From positions 3,968,001-4,032,000 of the forward strand of contig NZ_CP020105.1 in the NCBI RefSeq assembly GCF_002067135.1: a stretch of 64,000 bases of DNA, read 5' to 3'. Position 1 is the first letter of the stretch, and every line of letters starts with the position of its first letter. The DNA comes from Spirosoma rigui (GTDB lineage: Bacteria; Bacteroidota; Bacteroidia; Cytophagales; Spirosomataceae). Of the stretch, positions 52,038 through 61,035 are shown in pieces. Under the pieces are notes generated by a model. The model ran no database searches. It worked only from the letters and a program-made list of their open reading frames with translations, and had not been told where the DNA came from. The position numbers and the translations under genes are program-made.

Positions 52038-53333
52038 CTACCGAGCGCCTTTCAGCTGTCCCAGCAGCCAGCTGGTCATTTTCTCGGTTTGTTCCGTGTA
52101 CGTCCAGTGCCCCGTATCCAGATACATCGTATCGAGTTGCTTGGGGCCGGGAATAACATTATAGGCCGCATACATGGATGTCGGCGGACAGGTTTCGTCG
52201 TTGTAGCCCCAGGAGTAATACCCCGGTACGTTGACCAGGCGGGCAAAGTTCACAACGTCGTAATAACCCGTGGTTCGGATCCGGTCTGGTTTGTTGTTAT
52301 ACGCCAGATTGTCGCCCGCGAACAGGTGGGGCCAGCCACCGGCGCGGCCGTTGAGGTAGCCCGTAACGTCGCACAGGGCGGGATAGTAAGCGCCCAGCCA
52401 CTTTACCCGGCTGTCCAGACCCGCCGTTACAATACTCAGCGCTCCGCCCTGGCTCCCGCCCGTCACGGCCAGGTTCTGCCCGTCGAACTGCGGCATCCCC
52501 GCCAGGTAATCGACGGCCCGCACGCAGCCCAGGTACACGCGTTTGTAGTAATACCGGTCGCGGTCGTCGAGGTTGGTGGCCTGGTACCCGTTGAGCGGCC
52601 CCCGGCTGAGGTTTTCGTACACGGCGGGTTCCATCGTGACCGGTACCCCGTGAATTCCTACTTCGAGGGTGATGAATCCTTTGTCGGCTTCGGTAATCAT
52701 CCCCCCGTAGGGACGAACACCGGCTCCGGGCACCCGCAGGATGGCCGGGTATTTACCGTCTTTTTTGGGTACGCACAGAATACCGTAGAAACGCGAGTTG
52801 TTGATATTCTGCAGGTTGAGTTGATACACATTGGTCAGCTCGGTGCAGCGCTCGGGCAGCAGTGTCAGCCGGGCATCGACCGGCACCTTCGCCAGCTCGG
52901 CTTTGGCATTGGTCCAGAACTGAGTAAAATCGGCGGGGTTGGCCACGGTTGGCTGAATACGCTGCGGATCGAAACCGGCGGTCATTAAGCCGCGGTATTC
53001 TTTCCCATCAACCTCTGCCGTGGCAATACAGCGCAGGAATCCCGGTGTCCGCATCGTTCCCCCGTCGAGCGCCAGGGTCCCCTCTTTCAGGGTGACGGTT
53101 TCTTTTTTGGTCGGCTCCATTTTTTCCGGGCCGATCTCGTAGCGGAGCTTCACGCCTTTCAACAACACGTTGCTCCGGTAGACCGATACATTGAATTTGA
53201 CGGACTCTCCGGGTTTATACAACCAGTTGGCATGGTCGGGGGTGACGATGACTTTTACAAGCCGTTCAACGGGTTGAGCCAGCACATTGGTTACCCAGAT
53301 CAGGAGCAGGCCGGGAAGCAGAATACGTTTCAT
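52038..53333 (-). CDS. Secreted acetylxylan-esterase-like alpha/beta hydrolase
   Basis: 431 residues. Signal peptide MKRILLPGLLLIWVTNVLAQ, then an N-terminal beta-sandwich-like region of about 120 residues (VTPDHANWLYKPGESVKFNV). The AXE1-type hydrolase domain follows, with nucleophile Ser in LAVTGGSQGGALSIVTAGLD, the family segments YGILCVPKKDGKYPAILRVP and RCVRAVDYLAG-like (here LGCVRAVDYLAGMPQFDG), and the catalytic His in LDTGHWTY. Likely removes acetyl groups from polysaccharides or antibiotics outside the inner membrane. I use the ATG at 53333, which gives the signal peptide; it lies at the edge of a perfect hairpin. Confidence 0.85.
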   Translation of the reverse strand: MKRILLPGLLLIWVTNVLAQPVERLVKVIVTPDHANWLYKPGESVKFNVSVYRSNVLLKGVKLRYEIGPEKMEPTKKETVTLKEGTLALDGGTMRTPGFLRCIATAEVDGKEYRGLMTAGFDPQRIQPTVANPADFTQFWTNAKAELAKVPVDARLTLLPERCTELTNVYQLNLQNINNSRFYGILCVPKKDGKYPAILRVPGAGVRPYGGMITEADKGFITLEVGIHGVPVTMEPAVYENLSRGPLNGYQATNLDDRDRYYYKRVYLGCVRAVDYLAGMPQFDGQNLAVTGGSQGGALSIVTAGLDSRVKWLGAYYPALCDVTGYLNGRAGGWPHLFAGDNLAYNNKPDRIRTTGYYDVVNFARLVNVPGYYSWGYNDETCPPTSMYAAYNVIPGPKQLDTMYLDTGHWTYTEQTEKMTSWLLGQLKGAR

Positions 53334-53370
53334 GCATGGTTGGACAGGGGTTTGTCTGTCCAACCATGCA
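53333..53370 (-). terminator. Perfect 15-bp hairpin before the esterase start
   Basis: tgcatggttggacag (53333-53347) and ctgtccaaccatgca (53356-53370) with an 8-nt loop. It lies 36 bases beyond the DUF4105 stop and its left arm touches the esterase ATG, so it may terminate the upstream gene and also mask the esterase start codon. Confidence 0.5.
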
Positions 53371-53405
53371 AAGCATATCCAGGCCCGATTATAACCGGGC
53401 CGGTT

Positions 53406-54632
53406 TCAGGCAACCCGCGCCGGAATCTGCCGTCGGTTCAATACGGGCTGCAGATTGACGATACACCGAACCAGCAGTGTGAGCGGAAACAGCACATCCA
53501 CGCCCCCCGGCACCCGCGACAGCAGCATCCCCAGCAGGATCAGTACCGCCGTCATTCCAAAATACACCGTCCGGCGTCGGGCCGTGGTCGACGGACCCGT
53601 TGCCCAGTACACCAGGGGCAGGTGAAGAGGCATCAGGTAGAGCAGCGTCGGGTTCCAGGCCGTAACGCCGTGGTCGGTGGCGACCCAGAGCAGGAACAGG
53701 AACCAGCCGAAAACACCCGACAGGCCAAACAGCAGGCGGTCGAGCCAGCGGTCGACCCACCCGCGCTGGTAGCGCCGGATCGTGAACAGCGCTACCGCGA
53801 TACCGATAAAGGCAAAGACCACCTCCGGGTCAAAGATGAACGGCAGTTCCTGCCGAAACACACGCGGTGCTTCGAAGGGGGTCAGGTTCTGCGCAACCAG
53901 CGGCACCACGCGCCCATCGGCCCGGACCAGCGTAGCCCGCGCCAGCTGGTCGTGTAGCTGGTCGGGTAAGTACATAGCCTGCCAACCGGTGGTCTTCACG
54001 TCGGCGGGAGTGCCGAGCGCCAGGTTCATGCCCACTTTCGCCCAGGGCTGCTGCCCGAGGTAGTCGTTCATCCAGTCGCGGTACGACTTGCCCGTCATGA
54101 TCGTTTTCGACGGTACGCGCAGGCTATCGCCACAGGCTTCCGCGAGTTTGTCCCGCGGCCGGGTCGCGCAGTTATCGTAATAGAATTTATACTGATACGT
54201 CCGGTTTTCGGGTCGGTAGTTCTCATTCAGCAGGTCGAACAACCGCTGCCGCTGGTCTGCCGACAGGTCGAGGACCTGCTCCCGGATGGTGCGGTTTTCA
54301 ATCTGGTAACCGTACTGCATCGAGTACATATCGGTGATCGATACGGTGTAGGGCAGCGTTCCCCGCAAAAATTTGACGTAAAAATTATCGGTTCTAAAAT
54401 CGAAAGTACCCCAGCCGAAAATCCGCTCCTGGCTCACAACCGGATCGACGACCCGAATGGCGGAATGCCCGAAGCTTGAATACAGCTCAGAACCGGGCGA
54501 TACGGTGATCAGGCTAATCCGGGCGGCTGGCGACAGCGTCTGCCCGTTCGTAACGGTCGTCGCCAGCAGGCCACCCAACGCCAAGACGACTACCCGTAGC
54601 GCGGCCGTCAGTCGGGACCAGTTATTCCTCAT
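53406..54632 (-). CDS. DUF4105 (Lnb N-terminal periplasmic domain) membrane protein
   Basis: 408 residues from the ATG at 54632. A signal or anchor helix (LTAALRVVVLALGGLLATTV) leads to the DUF4105 domain: ISLITVSPGSELYSSFGHSA, IRVVDPVVSQERIFGWGTFD, YYDNCATRPRDKLAEACG. The conserved Cys/His residues resemble an NlpC/P60-like fold. The C-terminal third has about four transmembrane helices (VVFAFIGIAVALFTIRR, LLFGLSVGVFGWFLFLLWVA-type, MTAVLILLGMLLS). Function unknown; common in Bacteroidota. Its start overlaps the rsmI stop by 11 bases, implying translational coupling. Confidence 0.88.
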   Translation of the reverse strand: MRNNWSRLTAALRVVVLALGGLLATTVTNGQTLSPAARISLITVSPGSELYSSFGHSAIRVVDPVVSQERIFGWGTFDFRTDNFYVKFLRGTLPYTVSITDMYSMQYGYQIENRTIREQVLDLSADQRQRLFDLLNENYRPENRTYQYKFYYDNCATRPRDKLAEACGDSLRVPSKTIMTGKSYRDWMNDYLGQQPWAKVGMNLALGTPADVKTTGWQAMYLPDQLHDQLARATLVRADGRVVPLVAQNLTPFEAPRVFRQELPFIFDPEVVFAFIGIAVALFTIRRYQRGWVDRWLDRLLFGLSGVFGWFLFLLWVATDHGVTAWNPTLLYLMPLHLPLVYWATGPSTTARRRTVYFGMTAVLILLGMLLSRVPGGVDVLFPLTLLVRCIVNLQPVLNRRQIPARVA

Positions 54633-55353
54633 CGTCCGTTTCGTCCTCTTCATTATCATATTTCCGTTTGGCCTTTCCTTTGACCGCTTCTTTTCCCTGA
54701 ACGCAAACAACAAGCTCACCTTTCACCGTTTTTTCGGCAAAATACGCAATAAGTTCGGACAACGGCCCGCGCCGGTTTTCCTCGAACAGTTTGGTCAGTT
54801 CGCGCGAGACACTGGCGGGTCGGTCGGGTCCGAACACCTCGGCAAACTGCCCGAGTGTTTTCAGCAGCCGGTGGGGCGATTCGTAAAAAATCATGGTGCG
54901 TTCCTCCCCCGCCAGCTCAGCCAGGCGCGTCTGCCGGCCTTTTTTGTGGGGCAGAAACCCTTCGAAAGTAAAGCGGTCGTTGGGCAGGCCTGAGTTAACC
55001 AGCGCCGGCACAAATGCCGTTGGCCCCGGGAGGCATTCCACGGGTATATCGTTCTGGATACAGGCCCGCACCAGCAAAAAACCGGGGTCCGAAATACCGG
55101 GCGTACCGGCATCGGAGATCAGGGCGAGTGTTTTCCCGCTCCTGAGCTGGTCAACAACGCGCTGCACGGTCTGGTGCTCATTGAAAATATGGTAACTATG
55201 GAGCGGCTTGCTGATGGCCAGGTGTCGGAGCAGCACACCCGACGTTCGGGTATCTTCGGCCAGAATGGCATCAACCTGCTGGAGGATTTTAATCGCCCGC
55301 AGGGTGATATCGTCGAGGTTACCGATGGGCGTCGGCACGAGGTAAAGTTTCAT
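54622..55353 (-). CDS. rsmI: 16S rRNA 2'-O-ribose C1402 methyltransferase
   Basis: 243 residues from the ATG at 55353. Tetrapyrrole-methylase fold: MKLYLVPTPIGNLDDITLRA, LAEDTRTSGVLLRHLAISKP, LISDAGTPGISDPGFLLVRA, CLPGPTAFVPALVNSGLPND, FEGFLPHKKGRQTRLAELAG and MIFYESPHRLLKTLGQFAEV are all diagnostic. It methylates the ribose of C1402 in 16S rRNA. Charged C-terminal tail (AKRKYDNEEDETDDEE). An upstream in-frame start would read through the large intergenic hairpin and is rejected. It overlaps the DUF4105 gene. Confidence 0.96.
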   Translation of the reverse strand: MKLYLVPTPIGNLDDITLRAIKILQQVDAILAEDTRTSGVLLRHLAISKPLHSYHIFNEHQTVQRVVDQLRSGKTLALISDAGTPGISDPGFLLVRACIQNDIPVECLPGPTAFVPALVNSGLPNDRFTFEGFLPHKKGRQTRLAELAGEERTMIFYESPHRLLKTLGQFAEVFGPDRPASVSRELTKLFEENRRGPLSELIAYFAEKTVKGELVVCVQGKEAVKGKAKRKYDNEEDETDDEE

Positions 55354-55387
55354 GCCGCAAGATAGGGCAAAATCAGTTGACCGGTTG

Positions 55388-55451
55388 GTGAGTCGGTGCG
55401 TTGGTCCGTGGCTAACACACGCGTCAGCCACGGACCAACGCACCGACTCAC
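55388..55451 (-). terminator. Perfect 26-bp hairpin after the pterin dehydratase gene
   Basis: Left arm 55388-55413 (gtgagtcggtgcgttgg...) and right arm 55426-55451 are exact reverse complements over 26 bp, loop 12 nt, ending 4 bases before the stop codon of the minus-strand gene and 35 bases before rsmI starts. Confidence 0.6.
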
Positions 55452-55454
55452 TCC

Positions 55455-55688
55455 TTAACCAACCAATTTATCAATAGCCTCCGCCAGTGTACGGTCTTTA
55501 TCGGTGACGATATTACCCGCGTCATGGGTCGACAGTTTGATGGTTACTTGATTGTAGACGTTTGACCACCAGGGGTGATGATCCATTTTTTCGGCGACTA
55601 GGGCCACACGGGTCATAAATGCAAATGCCTCACTGAAATCGGCGAAGGTAAACGTGCGGGTTAGTTGATTATCGAGTTCCTGCCACAT
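55455..55688 (-). CDS. Pterin-4a-carbinolamine dehydratase
   Basis: 77 residues, a short form of the family. The active-site signature [20 protein letters not shown] with the His-His pair and [20 protein letters not shown] are intact. [20 protein letters not shown] forms the first helix. The enzyme dehydrates 4a-hydroxytetrahydrobiopterin to recycle the cofactor of aromatic amino-acid hydroxylases. No hydroxylase gene is visible here. The short length removes only the poorly conserved N-terminal strand. Confidence 0.9.
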   Translation of the reverse strand: MWQELDNQLTRTFTFADFSEAFAFMTRVALVAEKMDHHPWWSNVYNQVTIKLSTHDAGNIVTDKDRTLAEAIDKLVG

Positions 55689-55847
55689 CGGAATAAAGGA
55701 AAAGTTGGTTTGGAGTTATGTCGCTGGCCCAGCACCGGACGTACGGGGGCAGGGTATGAACCACAAAGGACGCGTAAATGGATCGACAACCGCTAAAAAA
55801 ACACGTTTCCGACCCCATTCCCCCAAACGCCGGGCGCGGTCATCCAG

Positions 55848-57131
55848 CTAGGTTACCGGCATAATTTCTTTCCAGTTCGTCGTGTAACGCGGGGAAAGCC
55901 AATCCTGCCGGTGCCCCCAGTCGGGATCGAAGCCCTGGTTCGCCAGCCGTACCCGATCCCGGCCGTAGCGGTTATTCAGGCTATCCATCACCCCGGCCAG
56001 CCTGATCAACCGCTCATCGGGTCCGGCCACAAAAACCCCCGCCTGCCGATAGTCGGCCGGTAGCAGATTGGACAGGATTACCCCTACTTTCTGGTACGCA
56101 TAGCCAAACTTGAAGATGGACCTCAGCACCGATTCGGCATACGCGAGCAGTTCGATCGTACTCCCCGTAGGATGGGGTACTTCAACGGAGCATGAATTAT
56201 AGTACGGTCTGGCCGGCTGGCCGTTGCCCGGCGTTCGGCGAAAACGGTTGGTATGGATAAATACCGTAATTGTACCACACAGGGAACCCTGCCGACGCAA
56301 TTTTTCGCACGCCCGGCCCAGATGGGTCGTCAGCGCCTGAACCATGGTCGGCAAATCGGATACAGGCCGGCCAAAACTGGGGGCGGCACAAATGGACTTC
56401 TTCGGCGGCATGTCCACTGCCAGCATCCGGCACGGAACGCCCCTGAGCTCATAGGCCAGGCGCAGGCCGTTGACGGTCATGTGCTGGTTGATCCAGTCAT
56501 CGGGCGCGTCGCGCAGGTGGGCGGCTGTGCGGATAGCATGCCGGATCAGTCGCGATGCGTAGCGCCGGCCCACGCCCCATAACTCCCCAACCGGAAAATC
56601 AGCCAGTGCGCGGTCAATGGCTTCCGTAGTGTCGAGTACGCAGATCCCCCCCAGTTCCGGGTTCTGTTTCGCTATCCGGTTTGCTACCTTGGCCAGAGTT
56701 TTGGTAGGTCCGAACCCAATACAAACGGGAATACGAAGCCACTGGGCAACCGTCGACCGGATGGCTTCACCAAGGTCCCGGTACGCGGCATATACTCCCT
56801 CGTACCCGTTGACCTGCAAAAATGCTTCGTCGATGCTGTATACTTCCACATTCTCCACGAACCGGTTCAGGATACCCATGAGCCGGGCACTCATATCGCC
56901 ATACAGGGTATAGTTGGACGAAAAAACGGTCAGTTCATGCGCCTGCCGAAGTGGCTCCAGCTGGAAGAAAGGCACCCCCATTTTAATACCCAACGCTTTG
57001 GCCTCGTCGCTGCGGGCTACTACACAACCGTCGTTGTTGCTGAGCACAACCACCGGCTTTCCGTTGAGGCCCGGATTAAAGCTGCGTTCACAGCTGACAT
57101 ACATATTATTGGCATCAACAAGCGCGAACAT
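55848..57131 (-). CDS. umuC: Error-prone Y-family DNA polymerase V subunit UmuC
   Basis: 427 residues from the ATG at 57131. Translesion polymerase. [20 protein letters not shown] gives the first catalytic Asp, [20 protein letters not shown] the dNTP loop, and [15 protein letters not shown] the Asp-Glu pair. [20 protein letters not shown] and [16 protein letters not shown] form the thumb HhH region, and [20 protein letters not shown] the C-terminal signature. The catalytic residues are all present. The start lies 1 base after the umuD stop. Confidence 0.93.
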   Translation of the reverse strand: MFALVDANNMYVSCERSFNPGLNGKPVVVLSNNDGCVVARSDEAKALGIKMGVPFFQLEPLRQAHELTVFSSNYTLYGDMSARLMGILNRFVENVEVYSIDEAFLQVNGYEGVYAAYRDLGEAIRSTVAQWLRIPVCIGFGPTKTLAKVANRIAKQNPELGGICVLDTTEAIDRALADFPVGELWGVGRRYASRLIRHAIRTAAHLRDAPDDWINQHMTVNGLRLAYELRGVPCRMLAVDMPPKKSICAAPSFGRPVSDLPTMVQALTTHLGRACEKLRRQGSLCGTITVFIHTNRFRRTPGNGQPARPYYNSCSVEVPHPTGSTIELLAYAESVLRSIFKFGYAYQKVGVILSNLLPADYRQAGVFVAGPDERLIRLAGVMDSLNNRYGRDRVRLANQGFDPDWGHRQDWLSPRYTTNWKEIMPVT

Positions 57132-57132
57132 A

Positions 57133-57585
57133 TCAATAAACCGTCTGAATGTTGAATGTAACGACCCCCAGTACACTAAAGGCTTCCCCCGGATGCACAT
57201 AAATAGGCAGATAAGCCTCATTGGACGACTCCAGGACGATGAGCTTACCGGAATAACGAATTCGTTTAACGGAGTGCCCTCCGTCATACCAGACCACAAC
57301 GATCTTACGATCGATGCTCGTTCGGGCGCTGTCGACAACTAGTATGTCGCCGGGATAAATACGGTCGCCGGTCATGCTGTCGCCCGTTACCCGGGCAAAA
57401 TAGGTAGCCTCCGGGTGAGCAATGCAAAGCTCATTCAGGTCCAGCCGCCGTTCGATGTAATTTTCGGCGGGCGACGGAAAGCCACCACCTTGCACCAGCG
57501 ATGACAGGAACGGAATGGCAAGGCGGGTGGCTACGGTAGCCCGTACAAGAGAGCCGGGGGCGAGGTGGTCAATGGTATCGATCAT
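57133..57585 (-). CDS. umuD: UmuD-like S24 autoprotease
   Basis: 150 residues from the ATG at 57585; a second ATG 36 bases upstream is also possible. LexA-like self-cleaving partner of Umu[41 protein letters not shown] with nucleophile Ser70, and [12 protein letters not shown] with the base Lys107 are present. At the expected cleavage site, Cys-Gly in E. coli (VQCGFPSP), this protein reads VQGGGFPSP, so cleavage would fall at Gly-Gly with one extra Gly. The pair forms the polymerase V operon. I see no recognisable SOS box upstream. Confidence 0.9.
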   Translation of the reverse strand: MIDTIDHLAPGSLVRATVATRLAIPFLSSLVQGGGFPSPAENYIERRLDLNELCIAHPEATYFARVTGDSMTGDRIYPGDILVVDSARTSIDRKIVVVWYDGGHSVKRIRYSGKLIVLESSNEAYLPIYVHPGEAFSVLGVVTFNIQTVY

Positions 57586-57652
57586 AGTGATTCTGCAGGC
57601 AGGAATCGCTATATTATACATTTATTATATATACCACAACTTAATCACAAAA

Positions 57653-57680
57653 AAAGGCCAGGCTATCCAGCCGGGCCTTT
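57653..57680 (-). terminator. Rho-independent terminator downstream of the tRNA-Ser genes
   Basis: Stem aaaggccaggct / agccgggccttt (one mismatch) with a 4-nt loop and an A-run on its left (57648-57655), which is a U-tract for minus-strand RNA coming from the tRNA genes. Confidence 0.7.
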
Positions 57681-57734
57681 AACGTACTACAGCGATGCAG
57701 TTTAGCTGCATGCTTAAACCGCAATCATTTCAGT

Positions 57735-57878
57735 TTAGACAACCGTTCCATCATAGGTCACATCAACGGGCACACCAAGTGACGGGGTCCACTCAGCAAC
57801 CGTAACTATGACGGGGATCGTTTTTTTGGCTCCGGTTGAGCCAGCGTAGAAGCAGTACAAAAAAATAACGAGCAACAT
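57735..57878 (-). CDS. Possible 47-residue peptide (doubtful)
   Basis: Minus-strand frame from ATG at 57878 beginning MLLVIFLYCFYAGSTG and ending DVTYDGTVV. A hydrophobic start followed by a polar part could be a small secreted peptide. It lies just downstream of a tRNA gene and upstream of the terminator. No family recognised; chance is a real alternative. Confidence 0.25.
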   Translation of the reverse strand: MLLVIFLYCFYAGSTGAKKTIPVIVTVAEWTPSLGVPVDVTYDGTVV

Positions 57879-57909
57879 ATTGATTGCCAATATATCGCTC
57901 GTTTCAATG

Positions 57910-57996
57910 CAGAGAGGAAGAGATTCGAACTCTCGATACGGTTGCCCGCATACACACTTTCCAGGCGTGCTCCTTCAACCACTCGGACACCTCTCT
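57910..57996 (-). tRNA. tRNA-Ser (anticodon GGA)
   Basis: On the minus strand a 7-bp acceptor (agagagg / cctctct), D-arm with ccgagtggttgaagg, anticodon loop ctGGAaa in an 11-nt-class stem (cacgcct GGA aagtgtg), a long variable arm typical of class II tRNAs, T-arm gagttcgaatctc, and G at the discriminator position. 87 nt. CCA is not encoded. Confidence 0.93.
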
Positions 57997-58002
57997 AAAA
58001 AC

Positions 58003-58030
58003 GAAGTCAGCAACTTAAAGTGCTGACTTC
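58003..58030 (-). promoter_or_regulatory. Hairpin in the spacer between tRNA genes
   Basis: Perfect 10-bp stem gaagtcagca / tgctgacttc with an 8-nt loop fills the 37-base spacer between the two serine tRNAs. Likely a processing signal for a joint precursor, or a terminator of the first. Confidence 0.45.
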
Positions 58031-58033
58031 CGG

Positions 58034-58120
58034 CAGAGAGCGAGGGATTCGAACCCCCGGTACCCTTGCGAGTACTTCTGATTTCGAATCAGACCCATTC
58101 GACCACTCTGGCAGCTCTCT
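58034..58120 (-). tRNA. tRNA-Ser (anticodon CGA)
   Basis: On the minus strand acceptor agagagc / gctctct, D-arm gccagagtggtcgaatggg, anticodon arm ctgatt CGA aatcag, long variable arm (agtactcgcaagggtacc), T-arm ggggttcgaatccc, discriminator G. 87 nt, class II. Upstream on the minus strand, catctttg differs from the -7 consensus at one position. Confidence 0.93.
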
Positions 58121-58223
58121 GTGTCTTTCGGACTGCAAAGATGTGGGATTCGTCCGGAGAACGCAAGCATTTCGGCGCAAAAAATTTACGTTTCCCCAGC
58201 CGCCACGGGCCGCCCGATGCCTC

Positions 58224-59369
58224 TTATTCGCTCATTTCGCCACTAATTGGCTGGGCCAGAAGGGTTCGCAACCGTTCCATAGCCACCGGCCCCTGCTCCT
58301 GTTCCCGGCCCAGGAGCACCATCAATTTCGTGATGGCAGCTTCGGTGGTAATATCGGCCCCGCTCACCACCCCGATCTGCTCCAGTTGTTTACTGGTCTG
58401 GTAACGGCCCTGGGTCACGCGTCCTCCTTCGCACTGCGATACGTTGATGATCAGCACCCCCCGATCAATAGCGGTTTTAAGGGCATCCAGAAACCAGTCG
58501 TCGGTGGGCGCGTTGCCCGCCCCAAAGGTTTCGAGCACAACACCCCGTAGCGCCGGTATACCCAGGATTGACTCAACTACGGGCTGGGTAATGCCCGGAA
58601 ATAGCTTCAGGATGGTTACGTTCGGGTTCAGCTGGGTACGGATACGTAGGGGTTGTTCCGGCTCGTAGGGCCGTATATAGGGTCGATTGTAGTCAATGCT
58701 GACACCCGCCGTGGCCAGGTGCGGGTAGTTTTGCGAGGCAAAGGCGTTGAACTGAACGCTTTCCTGCTTGGTCGACCGGTTTCCCCGCAGCAGCAGGGAA
58801 TTGAAATAGACGCATACCTCCGGCACGAGGGGCCGGCTGGTTCCGGCGGGCACTCTGTCTTCGGCCGCATCCACGGCGGCCGTATCCACAGCGGCCGCAA
58901 TTTCGAGGGCGGTTATGAAGTTTTCACGGGCATCGGTCCGGGCGGCCCCGATGGGCAGCTGGGCACCGGTCAGGATAACGGGTTTGCTCAGTCCCTCGAG
59001 CATGAAGCTCAGGGCCGACGCGGTATAAGCCATGGTGTCGGTACCGTGCAGGATCACGAAACTGTCGTAGTGGTCATAGTTCGTCGCGATCAGCTGGGCG
59101 AGTTCAACCCACACGGCCGGCTTCATGTTGGATGAGTCGATGATGACGGGCAAGGTAAGCAGCGTGCTATCAAAATCGAGCCGTTGCAGCTCCGGCAGGC
59201 GTTCGGGGACGCGCTCGAAATCAAATGGAATCAACTGGTCGGCCTGGGGGTCGTACACCATCCCGAACGTGCCACCCGTGTAAATAACCAGGACCGACCG
59301 ACGGGCAGGTCCACTCACGCCCCGTTTTGAATCGGCCCGGGCGTTCAGGCGTACTGTTTTATAATTCAT
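58224..59369 (-). CDS. ansA: Type I L-asparaginase
   Basis: 381 residues, cytoplasmic type (no signal peptide). Hydrolyses asparagine to aspartate and ammonia. First threonine motif VLVIYTGGTFGMVYDPQADQ, second motif VILHGTDTMAYTASALSFML with the Thr-Asp pair, and VILTGAQLPIGAARTDAREN. The C-terminal domain contains GVVLETFGAGNAPTDDWFLD and LIINVSQCEGGRVTQGRYQT. A Pro/Ala/Val-rich insertion (AAAVDTAAVDAAEDRVPAGT) at about 180-200 lengthens it slightly compared with typical family members. Followed on the same strand by the tRNA genes. Confidence 0.94.
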   Translation of the reverse strand: MNYKTVRLNARADSKRGVSGPARRSVLVIYTGGTFGMVYDPQADQLIPFDFERVPERLPELQRLDFDSTLLTLPVIIDSSNMKPAVWVELAQLIATNYDHYDSFVILHGTDTMAYTASALSFMLEGLSKPVILTGAQLPIGAARTDARENFITALEIAAAVDTAAVDAAEDRVPAGTSRPLVPEVCVYFNSLLLRGNRSTKQESVQFNAFASQNYPHLATAGVSIDYNRPYIRPYEPEQPLRIRTQLNPNVTILKLFPGITQPVVESILGIPALRGVVLETFGAGNAPTDDWFLDALKTAIDRGVLIINVSQCEGGRVTQGRYQTSKQLEQIGVVSGADITTEAAITKLMVLLGREQEQGPVAMERLRTLLAQPISGEMSE

Positions 59370-59531
59370 CCGCCAAAGATGCGAAAAACCGGGTAACCCG
59401 CCGAATTAAGCCTATGCTGCGGGGTGGCAGGCCATCGTAGCGCGGCACCAGCCCCAGTTTCAGACGCGACCACCAAACTACCAGCCGCTCGGTATTCGCT
59501 ACTACGCGACAGTTGTTAGCTTTACGGTCGA

Positions 59532-60566
59532 ATGGATAAGTTAAGCACAGTCCTCGGGCGAATGCCCAAACGTATTGCCATCTTTCGGGCGCTGAACCTG
59601 GGCGATCTGCTCTGTGCCGTCCCCTCCTTCCGGGCGCTGCGCCGGGCCTATCCCGACGCCCACATTGCGCTCATCAGCCTGCCCTGGGCTCAGGAATTTG
59701 TCGACCGTTTTCCGGCATATCTCGACGAGTTCATCTTGTTTCCCGGCTGGCCCGGCTTGCCCGGACAACCCCTCGATCCACCCCGGACGGTGCAGTTCCT
59801 ACAGGCGATGCAGGCCCGGCAGTGGGATGTGGTTCTGCAGCAGCAGGACAACGGCAGCCTGGCTAATACCCTGCTGGCCCTGGTTGGAGCGGCAGCCGTG
59901 GGTGGGTTTCACCCCACGGACCAGCCCGAGTGGTTCGCGGTCAGGCCGGATCTGTTCATGCCTTATCCCGAAGGTGAACATGAGATCAGGCGGCATGTCC
60001 GACTGATGTCGTTCCTGGGGATTTCCGACCAGGGCTATGACCTGGAGTTCCCCCTTACCGACGACGACCGAACGGCGGCCCGGCCGTTACAGACGACCCA
60101 CGGCCTGAGCCCGGGATCCTACGTATGTATGCACCCGGGGGGCGTGTCGGGGCGTCGGTGGCCCGCGGCTAACTTCGCCCGCGTGGGTAATGCACTCGCC
60201 GAATACGGCCTGACAATCGTGCTCACCGGCACGCCCGGTGAGCAGCCCGTTGTGCAGGAGGTACGGGACCAGATTCGCTTTCCTACGGTCAGCGTCGTGG
60301 GCAAAACCAGCCTGGGTACGCTGTCGGTACTGCTCAGGGAATCGGCAATGCTGATCAGTAATGACACGGGCGTATCACACGTAGCAGCGGCCAATGCGGT
60401 CAACAGTGTGATCGTGTTCACCTCGGCCGACCCCGCTCAGTGGGCCCCCCTCGATGCCGGTCGCCACCGCGTCGTTCACGAAACCGAACCCGACGCAGTA
60501 GAGCGGGTAATCCTGGAAGCCACGCGGTTCCTGCCCCCCACGCGCGCCCCCCGTGCGGAGCGTTAA
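59532..60566 (+). CDS. Family 9 glycosyltransferase (heptosyltransferase-like)
   Basis: 344 residues. GT-B fold of the ADP-heptose:LPS heptosyltransferase family, which builds lipopolysaccharide core on the cytoplasmic face. Diagnostic segments are RIAIFRALNLGDLLCAVPSF, DVVLQQQDNGSLANTLLALV, VCMHPGGVSGRRWPAANFAR, LTIVLTGTPGEQPVVQEVRD and AMLISNDTGVSHVAAANAVN. The ATG at 59532 and an internal ATG at 59562 (MPKRIAIFRALN) are both possible; the second matches the family start better. It is a plus-strand gene between minus-strand neighbours. Confidence 0.88.
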   Translation: MDKLSTVLGRMPKRIAIFRALNLGDLLCAVPSFRALRRAYPDAHIALISLPWAQEFVDRFPAYLDEFILFPGWPGLPGQPLDPPRTVQFLQAMQARQWDVVLQQQDNGSLANTLLALVGAAAVGGFHPTDQPEWFAVRPDLFMPYPEGEHEIRRHVRLMSFLGISDQGYDLEFPLTDDDRTAARPLQTTHGLSPGSYVCMHPGGVSGRRWPAANFARVGNALAEYGLTIVLTGTPGEQPVVQEVRDQIRFPTVSVVGKTSLGTLSVLLRESAMLISNDTGVSHVAAANAVNSVIVFTSADPAQWAPLDAGRHRVVHETEPDAVERVILEATRFLPPTRAPRAER

Positions 60567-61035
60567 CCGTTTCGTGCAACCCTATCCAGGCAATAGTGGC
60601 CTATTCTGGTCTGGTCTATCCACAGGACCTACCTGAGGGCCATCACTCCCACCGAACACAAACGGTTGGCCCTGGCCTCTGTCTGCAACCCATCAGGGAG
60701 CGGTCACGTTACCGGGTTGGAGCTTCAGGGCAACGCCGGATGGGCATCAACCATTTTGGCGAACCTTGAAGCATGATCTATAGCGCCGGCTACAGGTCTG
60801 GCGTTCCGTGGATAGTTTTGTAGCGCTTCTGGTTCCGCTTAAAGGCAAACCCGATACCAGTACGTTCATCCGCACTACGCCGGGTGGCTGGCTTTACGTA
60901 CCGAGGACAGTTTTATTCGGTCGTAAGCCTGAGCATTCAATTTGTTTTTATTCACCCGGTTGGCGTGACCTGGTAGCGAACGGAAATTTCCCTTTTCAAA
61001 CCTACCTGCTTCTTCGGAAAGAACGGTTGTTGAGA
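60567..61035. other. 469-bp region without a supported gene
   Basis: Between convergent glycosyltransferase and tatD genes. A 90-codon plus-strand frame (60808-61080) overlaps the end of tatD and shows no family or codon support. I see no strong hairpin here, unlike most intergenic gaps in this window. Confidence 0.5.

Larger units (their letters stand above)
57622..57909. other. Intergenic region between umuD and the tRNA genes
   Basis: Contains AT-rich umuD promoter sequence (tatattatac, ttattatatata), a terminator (57653-57680) and a possible 47-residue frame on the minus strand. Confidence 0.5.

Noticed and set aside
57608-57634. Second dif-like or SOS-like site before umuD
   Set aside because: The tatattatac / ttattatatata sequence is merely AT-rich; it lacks the ttatgttaa XerD arm and any known LexA symmetry.
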